NCBI GenBank assembly: GCA_024234995.1
Contig: JACKNF010000003.1
Coordinates: forward strand, 248,001-312,000
DNA length: 64,000 bases
DNA from: Gammaproteobacteria bacterium
Lineage (GTDB): Bacteria; Pseudomonadota; Gammaproteobacteria; Competibacterales; Competibacteraceae
Direction of reading: 5' to 3'
Below are positions 26,959 to 35,017 of this stretch, one piece after another; the stretch's first letter is position 1; each line of letters starts with the position of its first letter. A model generated the notes under the pieces. It was given only the letters and a program-made list of their open reading frames with translations. It searched no databases and had not been told where the DNA came from. A program made the position numbers and the translations under genes.

Positions 26959-27837
26959 TTAGTCGCCGCGCGCCGCTGCCATCACCTCTGCAGCAAAGTT
27001 GTCTGATTTTTTTTCGATACCTTCACCAAGCTCGAAACGCTCAAAGCGGACAACCCGGGCTTTTTGGGATTTCAACAGCTTGTCCACGCTTTGCTCTGTA
27101 TCCTTGACAAATGGCTGGCCAAGCAACGTTATTTCTTCCAAATACTTGCGCAACCGCCCCTCCACCATCTTATCGATGATATTGGCCGGTTTGCCACTGG
27201 CTGCTGCCTGGGCTGCAAAGATGTCCTTCTCCTTGGCAAGCAGCTCCGCCGGAACCTGGTCGGCGCTAATACATAGCGGCCGGCTGGCAGCAATATGCAT
27301 GGCGATATCTTTGGCCAGTTCAGCGTCGCCACCTTCCAGCTCCACCAGCACCCCAATGCGGGCGCCATGCAGGTAACTGCCCAAGATACCCTTTGTGGTA
27401 GCCAAACGCGCAAAGCGGCGGACATTGATGTTCTCACCGATTTTGGCGATGCAATCCCGCCGGTTCTGCTCGACACTTTGATCGTTGGCCATATTCGCTG
27501 CTAGCAATGTATCCAGGTCAGCCCATTCGTTATGGAGCGCGACTTCGGCTACAGCATCAGTAAAGACCCGAAAATCGTCGTTTTTAGTCACGAAATCGGT
27601 TTCGCAGTTGACCTCGGTCATGGCGACCGCGTTACTAGCCTGTTTGACTACAATTAAGCCTTCGGCTGCAATCCGGCTCGCCTTTTTATCAGCCTTGGCC
27701 TGACCGGCTTTGCGCATCGACTCAACGGCCATTTCGATATCGCCGCCGGTTTCCTGCAAAGCCCGCTTGCACTCCATCATTCCCGAACCCGTGCGCTCGC
27801 GTAGTTCCTTGACCAACGCTGCGGTGATTTCCGCCAT
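26959..27837 (-). CDS. tsf: Translation elongation factor Ts
   Basis: Nucleotide-exchange factor for EF-Tu. The 292 residues start MAEITAALVKELRERTGSGMM with the UBA-like helical domain, followed by CKRAL and the EF-Tu contact motif CETDFVTKNDDF near residue 80. The core is KDIAMHIAASRP and the C-terminal module is AVEVMAAARGD-like. It is downstream of rpsB, separated by an attenuator-like hairpin. Confidence 0.96.
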   Translation of the reverse strand: MAEITAALVKELRERTGSGMMECKRALQETGGDIEMAVESMRKAGQAKADKKASRIAAEGLIVVKQASNAVAMTEVNCETDFVTKNDDFRVFTDAVAEVALHNEWADLDTLLAANMANDQSVEQNRRDCIAKIGENINVRRFARLATTKGILGSYLHGARIGVLVELEGGDAELAKDIAMHIAASRPLCISADQVPAELLAKEKDIFAAQAAASGKPANIIDKMVEGRLRKYLEEITLLGQPFVKDTEQSVDKLLKSQKARVVRFERFELGEGIEKKSDNFAAEVMAAARGD

Positions 27838-27888
27838 GCTTGCTTACCTCTAAAAAACTGTTCTGTACTGGATTAAGTCAAATCGCTT

Positions 27889-27924
27889 AAAAGGCTCACA
27901 GGCGCTGGGCTCATGAGCCTTTTT
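27889..27924 (-). terminator. rpsB-tsf intergenic attenuator/terminator
   Basis: A perfect 9-bp stem (AAAGGCTCA at 27890-27898 and TGAGCCTTT at 27914-27922) is flanked by A- and T-runs, so it reads as an intrinsic terminator on either strand. E. coli also has a partial terminator between rpsB and tsf, which adjusts the ratio of S2 to EF-Ts. Confidence 0.7.
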
Positions 27925-27948
27925 AGGCAAAATAGCCACCCAGAAACT

Positions 27949-28707
27949 TCATCCGCCTTCGCCAGCTGGCAAAGTATCTTCAGGAATTTCGACGAATTCT
28001 TCTTCGGGACCGCGACCGCTCGCCAGTACTGCGCGGCCTTCTAGCACCGCTTCGGCTAAACCGCCAACGTAGAGTTGAATAGCACGGATCGCATCATCAT
28101 TACCAGGGATAACATAGTCCACACCATCTGGCGAGTTATTGGTATCCACCAAGCCAATGACAGGAATCCCCAGCTTGTTGGCTTCTTGAACGGCGATACG
28201 CTCGTGACCTACATCAATGACGAACAGTGCATCTGGCAGGCTCGTCATATCCTTGATACCGCCGAGGCTGCGCTCCAGCTTATCCATATCTCGCCGCAAG
28301 CCGATGACTTCTTTCTTGGCCAGCCGGTCAAAAGTGCCATCCTGGGCCATCAGCTCCAGGTCCTTAAGCCGCTTGATGGACTGCCGGACCGTCTTGAAAT
28401 TGGTGAGCATTCCCCCCAGCCAGCGGTGGTTGACATAAGGCATAGCACAACGGATCGCCGCCTCGGCAGTCGCTTCGCGAGCCGAGCGCTTGGTGCCTAC
28501 CAGCAAGATCTTGCCACCTTTCGATGCTAACCGGCCGATGAAATTCAACGACTCGAGATACAGTGGTAGAGTTTTTTCCAGATTGATGATGTGGATCTTG
28601 CTGCGCGCCCCAAAGATATACGGGGCCATTTTAGGGTTCCAGTAACGGGTCTGGTGGCCGAAATGCACACCGGCCTCCAGCATCTGGCGCATGGAAACAG
28701 TCGCCAT
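27949..28707 (-). CDS. rpsB: 30S ribosomal protein S2
   Basis: The 252 residues begin MATVSMRQMLEAGVHFGHQ and include the hallmark RYWNPKMAPYIFG, IINLEKTLPLY and the GIPVIGLVDTNNSPDGVDYVIPGNDDA-type nucleotide-binding-like region. The ATG at 28707 has AAGGAG upstream (10 nt); the longer reading to 28782 lacks family support. It is first in the long minus-strand translation and envelope run and divergent from map. Confidence 0.96.
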   Translation of the reverse strand: MATVSMRQMLEAGVHFGHQTRYWNPKMAPYIFGARSKIHIINLEKTLPLYLESLNFIGRLASKGGKILLVGTKRSAREATAEAAIRCAMPYVNHRWLGGMLTNFKTVRQSIKRLKDLELMAQDGTFDRLAKKEVIGLRRDMDKLERSLGGIKDMTSLPDALFVIDVGHERIAVQEANKLGIPVIGLVDTNNSPDGVDYVIPGNDDAIRAIQLYVGGLAEAVLEGRAVLASGRGPEEEFVEIPEDTLPAGEGG

Positions 28708-28845
28708 CGCTGAGCTTCTCCTTGAACAACAAAATTTAGGGTTGAGCCTCCATTCACCCCGAACGGCAACCTCAAGAGGCACCCGGCCGCCCGTGCCGGC
28801 GAATGTGAGAATTATTTAAAGACTGTTTGCCTAAAAGGCGCGCGC

Positions 28846-28875
28846 TTTATAACATGGATCATTTAGGAAAACCAA
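28846..28875 (-). promoter_or_regulatory. Candidate rpsB promoter with GC-rich discriminator
   Basis: On the minus strand, TTGGTT (28875-28870) lies 18 bp before TATAAA (28851-28846). The -10 is preceded by TG one base away (extended -10), and GCGCGCGCC follows. Such a GC-rich discriminator is typical of stringently controlled ribosomal promoters. It lies about 140 bp before the rpsB start. Confidence 0.45.
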
Positions 28876-29003
28876 ATGAACCGCTGCCTGTAAGAGGCTG
28901 TCCTAAGTCTTTTATAGCCCTATAGGCCGCCCTTAACGGTGGCCATCCACCGACCTTGAAATTGTCCATGCGCCCCCGAGACCGTAGCTGGCAGACTGAG
29001 AAT

Positions 29004-29798
29004 ATGTTCCAAAAACCTTCTAAGCAACCGATCACTATCACCTACAAGACCCCAGCAGAGATTGAGAAAATGCGGGAGGCTGGCCAGCTGGCAGCCAACG
29101 TGCTGGATATGATTGGCCCTTATGTGCAAGAAGGTATTACTACCGAAGAATTGGACCGGATTTGCCATGACTACATGGTCAATGTGCAAAAGGTCATTCC
29201 TGCTCCCCTGAACTATCGCGGCTTTCCTAAATCCATTTGCACCTCAGTGAACCATGTGGTCTGCCATGGCATTCCCGGCCCGAAAAAACTTAAGAAAGGC
29301 GATGTGCTCAATATCGACATCACGGTAATCAAAGATGGTTACCACGGTGACACCAGCCGCATGTTTGCAATCGGTGCGCCCCCGATAGCTGCGCAACGAG
29401 TCTGCAGAATTGCCTACGAATGCCTGTGTATTGGCATTGAAGCCGTGCAGCCCGGTATCCGCCTCGGTGATATCGGCTACGCTATCCAGAAGCATGCCGA
29501 AGCCCAGCACTGCTCCGTCGTGCGCGAATACTGCGGACACGGCATCGGCCGGGATTTTCATGAAGACCCGCAGGTTTTGCATTACGGCAAGCCAGGTGAA
29601 GGGGTTTCATTGGTCCCTGGCATGACTTTTACCATCGAACCTATGATCAATGCCGGCAAGCGGCACGTCAAACTATTACCCGATGGCTGGACTGTGATCA
29701 CCAAGGATCATAGCATCTCTGCCCAGTGGGAACATACAGTGCTCGTTACAGAAACCGGCCACGAAATTCTCACGCTCAGTCCTGATACCACGCTTTAA
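29004..29798 (+). CDS. map: Methionine aminopeptidase, type I
   Basis: Removes N-terminal Met from nascent proteins. The 264 residues equal the E. coli length when the ATG at 29004 is used. The five metal ligands appear in order: Asp in NIDITVIKDG, Asp in YHGDTSRMF, His in CGHGIGRDFHEDP, Glu in TFTIEPMINAG and Glu in AQWEHTVLV. The start lacks a strong ribosome-binding site. It is divergent from rpsB and followed by glnD, as in many gammaproteobacteria. Confidence 0.95.
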   Translation: MFQKPSKQPITITYKTPAEIEKMREAGQLAANVLDMIGPYVQEGITTEELDRICHDYMVNVQKVIPAPLNYRGFPKSICTSVNHVVCHGIPGPKKLKKGDVLNIDITVIKDGYHGDTSRMFAIGAPPIAAQRVCRIAYECLCIGIEAVQPGIRLGDIGYAIQKHAEAQHCSVVREYCGHGIGRDFHEDPQVLHYGKPGEGVSLVPGMTFTIEPMINAGKRHVKLLPDGWTVITKDHSISAQWEHTVLVTETGHEILTLSPDTTL

Positions 29799-29830
29799 CA
29801 CTCTGCTTGCTCCAACACTGGAGAACCCGC

Positions 29831-32554
29831 ATGACCGTCCTTGATATCGCGCCACTGCCCGTTCTGCCGCCGTTCACGGATAGCCTATGGGACAACTCAT
29901 CGTGGAACGACATCGCGCTGTTCGACACCACGGCCTTCGAGCGCGACGTGATCACAGCCAATCCGATAGCTGCATTCCGTAGTCTGCTTAAACAGAGTGA
30001 TACACGGCTCAAGGATCTGTTCCAGCAAGGCGTCCCTGCCTACGAACTGGTATTGGCGCGCGCGCGGTTGATGGATGAAGTACTACAACGCATCTGGTTA
30101 CGGTTTTTTGAAACAAGCATTCCGGATCTGGCGCTGGTAGCAGTAGGCGGCTATGGGCGCGGGGAGCTACATCCAGGCTCCGACGTAGACATCATGATCT
30201 TGCTTGATGACCAAGCACTTGATACCCACCGTTCTGGATTAGAGGATTTTCTGACTTTTCTGTGGGATATTGGCCTGGAAGTGGGCCACAGCGTGCGCAC
30301 CGTCGAGGATTGCGCCCATGAAGGAGCTGCTGAGATCACCGTTGCGACCAGTCTGATGGAAGCACGCATGCTGACCGGTTCAATGCCGCTATTTGAGCGG
30401 ATGCGCGCGGTTACCGGATCTGACCGTATTTGGCCCGATGCCGCTTTTTTCGAATCCAAGCAACAGGAACGCCGCCAGCGCTGCCGCAAGTATAACGAGA
30501 CTGCTTTTAATCTGGAGCCTAATATTAAGGATGGTCCCGGCGGTCTGCGTGATATGCAAATGATCGGCTGGGTAGCCAAGCGGCACTTTGGCGCGAGTAC
30601 TTTGCAGGAACTGGTTAGTCACGGCTTCCTGAGCACGCGTGAATACGACGAGCTGATTGAATGCCGCAACTATCTTTGGCAGGTACGCTTTGCCCTGCAT
30701 ACCTTGACCGGCCGCCGTGAGGATGTGCTGTTATTCGAGCACCAACGACGGATTGCTCAACAGTTCGGCTACCAAGATCAGGACCATAACCTGGCGGTCG
30801 AGCAGTTCATGCAGCGTTACTACCGCACTGTCAACGCCCTGAGCCGGTTGAACGAGATGTTGTTGCAACTGTTTGAGGAAGCGATTCTACTGGGTGATGA
30901 ATCCGGCGATCCGCAACCAATCAACCGCCGTTTTCAGGTGCAGCGTGGCTATCTGGAAGTGACCCGGCCCAATGTCTTTCTGCGCTACCCTTTCGCCTTG
31001 CTGGAAGTCTTCCTGATCTTGCAGCAACACCCGGAAATCAAAGGCATCCGCGCCGCTACTATCCGGTTGATCCGTGATCATCAACCGCTGATCGATGAAA
31101 AATTCCGCAACGATATGCGGCCACGCAGTCTATTTATGGAAATCCTGCGCCAGCCTTATGGCGTTACCCGGCAATTGCGGCTGATGAACGCCTACGGCGT
31201 GCTGCCCGCTTATCTACCAGAATTTGGCCAGATCATCGGCCGGATGCAATATGATTTGTTTCATGCTTATACCGTAGATCAGCACATTCTATTTGTTGTG
31301 CGCAATCTACGGCGGTTTTTCCTGCCACAGTATATCCAGCAGCTCCCGCATTGCAGCGTGATCATGGCACGACTACCCAAACCGGAGCTGTTATACATCG
31401 CCGGTCTCTATCACGACATCGCCAAGGGACGCGGCGGCGATCACTCCGAGCTGGGTGCTCAGGATGCTGAGCGGTTCTGCCGCCAGCACGGGCTCAGCAG
31501 TTTCGATACCCGGTTAGTAGGCTGGCTGGTAAGCCATCACCTGACTCTATCATTGACGGCGCAGAAGAAGGACATTCATGACCCGGATGTGATCCATAGC
31601 TTCGCCCAGAAAATGGGTGATCAGATGCATCTGGACTATCTGTACCTGCTGACGGTCGCCGATATCCGCGGCACGAATCCAAATCTATGGAATACTTGGC
31701 GGGCTTCGCTGCTCTGGCAATTGTACGAAGCGACACGCCGGGCACTGCGGCGCGGCCTGGATAACCCCATCGATAAAGAAGAGCGCATCCGCGAGGCACA
31801 AGCCCAGGCACGGCAACGGTTGCATCTGCAGAAGATTGACGAAGAGCGTATCAACTGGGCCTGGGAAGGGTTCGGTGACGACTATTTCCTGCGCCACTCC
31901 GCTGAAGAGATTATCTGGCACACCCGGGCAATTCTGAAGCGCGGCCACCGGGAGCGCCCATTAGTCATGGCGCGTGACGATCCAGACCGGGGCGGCACCG
32001 AAATTTTCATCTACACCCGCGACCAGGACAATCTGTTTGCGCTGATCACGTCGGTCCTCGATCTACTGGGGCTGACCATTCTCGATGCCCGGATCATCAC
32101 TGGCCACTGCGGCTATACCCTTGATAGTTTCACTGTACTGGAGGATACCGGCCTGCCGATTCAGGACCGCACCCGCATCAAGGAAATCGTGACCACCCTG
32201 CTGCACCACCTCCAACAGCCTGACTCGCCTCCGCCAATGCCAAGCCGGCACATTTCACGCATTCAAAAGGCATTTCAAATGCCGACTGAAGTCTCGTTCC
32301 GTGAGGATGTCGCTAACAGCCGCACTGTAGTAGAGCTGATTTCCTGGGACCGGCCAGGATTGCTGTGCCGGGTCGGACAAGCGTTTATGGCATGCGGTGT
32401 ACAGTTACATAACGCTAAAATTGCCACTATCGGCGCTCGGGCCGAAGACGTATTTTTTGTCACTGACCGTGAAAACCGGCCGCTGAATGATTCACGAAAA
32501 TACACAGCGCTGCGGGAAACATTGATCGCGCAACTGGACTCGGGGGAGGATTGA
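29831..32554 (+). CDS. glnD: PII uridylyltransferase/uridylyl-removing enzyme
   Basis: Senses glutamine and modifies PII proteins. The 907 residues contain the nucleotidyltransferase motif GGYGRGELHPGSDVDIMIL (near 100), the PII-uridylyltransferase helical domain, an HD hydrolase domain with LYHDIAKGRGGDHSELGA (near 520) and two C-terminal ACT domains (about 715-790 and 830-900) that bind glutamine. The ATG at 29831 has GGAG 7 nt upstream. The TGA overlaps the start region of prmC. Confidence 0.95.
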   Translation: MTVLDIAPLPVLPPFTDSLWDNSSWNDIALFDTTAFERDVITANPIAAFRSLLKQSDTRLKDLFQQGVPAYELVLARARLMDEVLQRIWLRFFETSIPDLALVAVGGYGRGELHPGSDVDIMILLDDQALDTHRSGLEDFLTFLWDIGLEVGHSVRTVEDCAHEGAAEITVATSLMEARMLTGSMPLFERMRAVTGSDRIWPDAAFFESKQQERRQRCRKYNETAFNLEPNIKDGPGGLRDMQMIGWVAKRHFGASTLQELVSHGFLSTREYDELIECRNYLWQVRFALHTLTGRREDVLLFEHQRRIAQQFGYQDQDHNLAVEQFMQRYYRTVNALSRLNEMLLQLFEEAILLGDESGDPQPINRRFQVQRGYLEVTRPNVFLRYPFALLEVFLILQQHPEIKGIRAATIRLIRDHQPLIDEKFRNDMRPRSLFMEILRQPYGVTRQLRLMNAYGVLPAYLPEFGQIIGRMQYDLFHAYTVDQHILFVVRNLRRFFLPQYIQQLPHCSVIMARLPKPELLYIAGLYHDIAKGRGGDHSELGAQDAERFCRQHGLSSFDTRLVGWLVSHHLTLSLTAQKKDIHDPDVIHSFAQKMGDQMHLDYLYLLTVADIRGTNPNLWNTWRASLLWQLYEATRRALRRGLDNPIDKEERIREAQAQARQRLHLQKIDEERINWAWEGFGDDYFLRHSAEEIIWHTRAILKRGHRERPLVMARDDPDRGGTEIFIYTRDQDNLFALITSVLDLLGLTILDARIITGHCGYTLDSFTVLEDTGLPIQDRTRIKEIVTTLLHHLQQPDSPPPMPSRHISRIQKAFQMPTEVSFREDVANSRTVVELISWDRPGLLCRVGQAFMACGVQLHNAKIATIGARAEDVFFVTDRENRPLNDSRKYTALRETLIAQLDSGED

Positions 32555-33387
32555 TTCAAAAACTATTAACCGATGCCGCTCAGCAACTGGCGGACGTCAG
32601 TAAATCTCCACGGCTGGATGCTGAAGTATTGCTGGCAGCCGCGTTAGAACGGCCTCGCAGTTATTTGCTTGCCTGGCCAGAGCGGGTGCCGGCATCTGAA
32701 CAGGCAACTCGCTTTGCCACTTGGCTGAACCGGCGAAGAATGGGCGAACCGGTAGCTTATCTGACCGGCTGGCGGGAATTCTGGTCGCTGGAGCTGGAAG
32801 TCACCCCAGACACCCTGATTCCTCGCCCAGAGACTGAATTATTGGTGGAGTTGGCATTAAAACGATTGCCGCTGGATAATTCATCCCATGCAGCCGATCT
32901 TGGTACCGGCAGCGGCGCAATTGCCCTGGCATTGGCGGCGGAACGGCCACAAGCTTTTCTCGTCGCCAGCGATTACAGCCGAGCAGCCCTGACCGTTGCC
33001 CAGCGTAACGCCCGGCGGCTGAAGATCACCAACGTTGAATTCCGTGAAGGCGACTGGTGCGCACCACTCGCAGGTGAATGTTTTGATCTCATTGCCGCTA
33101 ATCCACCCTATATCGCCACTACCGCTCCCCATTGGCAAGAAGGCGCATTGCGCTTTGAACCTCCAGCAGCACTGGTAGCGGGAGTGGATGGGTTGGATGC
33201 TCTGCAAACGATTATCACTCAAGCCCCAAGCTGCCTAAAGTCCGGCGGCTGGCTTGTGCTGGAGCATGGCTACGATCAGGGCGAGGTGGTGCCGGCTCTA
33301 TTACGGGAACAAGGTTTTATTGAGGTGAGTGATCATCGGGATATGGCGGGATGTCCACGGGTAGCTTGTGGTCGCTGGGCAGGTTGA
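32551..33387 (+). CDS. prmC: Peptide chain release factor N5-glutamine methyltransferase
   Basis: Methylates the GGQ glutamine of RF1 and RF2. The 278 residues show the SAM motif ADLGTGSGAIALALA and the catalytic NPPY in DLIAANPPYIA. The N-terminal helical domain (SPRLDAEVLLAAAL) aligns with E. coli PrmC only if translation begins at TTG 32551 or the next codon, ATT 32554; there is no ATG or GTG. GGAGG at 32545-32549 sits 1 nt from the TTG and 4 nt from the ATT, inside the end of glnD, so coupling to glnD translation is likely. Confidence 0.92.
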   Translation: MIQKLLTDAAQQLADVSKSPRLDAEVLLAAALERPRSYLLAWPERVPASEQATRFATWLNRRRMGEPVAYLTGWREFWSLELEVTPDTLIPRPETELLVELALKRLPLDNSSHAADLGTGSGAIALALAAERPQAFLVASDYSRAALTVAQRNARRLKITNVEFREGDWCAPLAGECFDLIAANPPYIATTAPHWQEGALRFEPPAALVAGVDGLDALQTIITQAPSCLKSGGWLVLEHGYDQGEVVPALLREQGFIEVSDHRDMAGCPRVACGRWAG

Positions 33388-33463
33388 AAGCGCACAGATT
33401 AACAGCTACTTTTGTTATAACGATATGCCTTGAACTGATTTAACAGCCGTCGAAGGGGGCGTC

Positions 33464-33874
33464 ATGCGCACCGATACCGAAGAGCTGTACAAAAGCCGTA
33501 TCATTCAATTCTGCCGCTTTCACCCCGATCCGGAGCAGGCTTGCTCAGCGGCAAAGTGGCTAAAAGATGTGGTCGGCATCGAATCCGTCCGGCAAGCATC
33601 CCCTTTAGCCATAGAAGTAATCTATGATTTGCGCCGTGTCACATTAGAATGCATTGAGTGTGCCTTGGTAGAACTTGGCTACCATCTCGATAATAGCCTG
33701 TTATGCAAACTAAAGCGTGCGCTGTTTTATTACACCGAAGACACGCAGCGAGAGAATCTGGCAGTTACTCAAGAATGCCAGGTAACTCAACAGGACGTTT
33801 TCATTAATCGCTATCAGCATCTTACCCACGGCTGCCGCGATCCGCAGCCGGAGTACTGGCGAGAGTATCAATAA
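33464..33874 (+). CDS. Conserved-looking small protein of unknown function
   Basis: The 136-residue product has no signal peptide or transmembrane segment. The alternation around SVRQASPLAIEVIYDLRRV followed by the helix ECIECALVELGYHLD resembles the second half of a heavy-metal-associated (ferredoxin-like) fold. The usual CxxC is missing, so metal binding is doubtful. The C-terminus is acidic and aromatic. AAGGGGG precedes the ATG by 4 nt. It overlaps the convergent ABC-ATPase gene by 7 bp at the 3' ends. Function unknown. Confidence 0.6.
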   Translation: MRTDTEELYKSRIIQFCRFHPDPEQACSAAKWLKDVVGIESVRQASPLAIEVIYDLRRVTLECIECALVELGYHLDNSLLCKLKRALFYYTEDTQRENLAVTQECQVTQQDVFINRYQHLTHGCRDPQPEYWREYQ

Positions 33875-35007
33875 CGGGCATCGTGACCGGTAATGCCATG
33901 ATCAAGAGCCAAGCCAGCGGCATCAAACAGGTGCAAATGGGCAGGACTCAGGAACAGGCGAAGCATATCGCCCTTATGGAAGATGCGAATACCTGGCAAG
34001 CGCATGACGACAACGGGTGCAGGAAGGGCCAAGCCATCGATTCGCAGGTATAGCAACGTTTCGTGGCCCAAGTATTCGGCATCTTGCACCATTGCGCGAA
34101 GTCCCTCGTCCTTTTCAGCGGCCATACGCAAATGTTCAGGGCGGATGCCAACGCTAAGCGGCGTTCCCAGCCATTGCCGCCAGAGTGCTGCGGTTGAAGC
34201 AGACAAGGCCAGCGGCAGGCTTTGTTCTCCCAGACGCAGGCGAAGCTGATCCTCGCTGGTCACAATTAGCATCGCCGGGAGCAGGTTCATCGGCGGGTTG
34301 CCGATGAACCCGGCTACAAAAGTATTGGCAGGCCGTTCGTACAACTCTTGCGGTGGCGCGGTTTGCCGCAAGCGGCCTTGATCCAGCACGGCCACGCGTT
34401 GACCCAGCGTCATGGCCTCGGCCTGATCATGAGTAACGTAAAGAGCAGTAGCACTGGCTCTCTCCAATAACTCGCTGATCTCAGAGCGGATTTGTACCCG
34501 TAACCGGGCATCTAGGTTAGATAGCGGTTCGTCCATCAGAAACACAGCGGGTTGCCGCACCAGCGCCCGGCCCATCGCGACCCGCTGGCGCTGGCCACCC
34601 GACAATTGCCGGGGCAGGCGATCGAGCAGACCACTCAGACTGAGCAAGCCGGTCACCCAGTGAACTTGCCGTTCAATTTCGGCGCGAGCTAAGTCACGCA
34701 TTTTTAATGGAAATTCCAGATTGCGCCGCACGGTCATATGCGGATATAAAGCGTAGTCCTGGAATACCATCGCCACATTGCGCTGCTGCGGGGAGAGATG
34801 GTTAACCGTTTGCCCATTGATAGACAGAACGCCGCGAGTCGCTATCTCCAACCCAGCCAGCAAGCGCAGTAGAGTAGATTTGCCGCAACCAGAGGGGCCA
34901 ACCAAGGCCACTCGTTCACCATCTGCGATGGCAAGGTTGAAATCGAAAATAGCCTGCGTTCCGCCGGGATAGATTTTATCGATATTTTCAAAGCTAACGT
35001 GGGCCAT
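33868..35007 (-). CDS. MalK/UgpC-type sugar ABC transporter ATP-binding protein
   Basis: The 379-residue cytoplasmic ATPase has Walker A GPSGCGKST, the Q-loop VFQDYALYPHMTV, signature LSGGQRQRVAMGRAL, Walker B VFLMDEPLSNLDAR and the H-loop THDQ. A C-terminal TOBE/MalK regulatory domain (about 240-370) contains GIRPEHLRMA. This class energises uptake of oligosaccharides, polyols or glycerol phosphate. The start MAHVSFENIDKIYPGG at 35007 fits the family. No permease or binding protein is nearby, so it may serve several transporters in trans. It lies 10 bp after the glycoamylase-like gene. Confidence 0.9.
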   Translation of the reverse strand: MAHVSFENIDKIYPGGTQAIFDFNLAIADGERVALVGPSGCGKSTLLRLLAGLEIATRGVLSINGQTVNHLSPQQRNVAMVFQDYALYPHMTVRRNLEFPLKMRDLARAEIERQVHWVTGLLSLSGLLDRLPRQLSGGQRQRVAMGRALVRQPAVFLMDEPLSNLDARLRVQIRSEISELLERASATALYVTHDQAEAMTLGQRVAVLDQGRLRQTAPPQELYERPANTFVAGFIGNPPMNLLPAMLIVTSEDQLRLRLGEQSLPLALSASTAALWRQWLGTPLSVGIRPEHLRMAAEKDEGLRAMVQDAEYLGHETLLYLRIDGLALPAPVVVMRLPGIRIFHKGDMLRLFLSPAHLHLFDAAGLALDHGITGHDARY

Positions 35008-35017
35008 AAAAAGCCTG

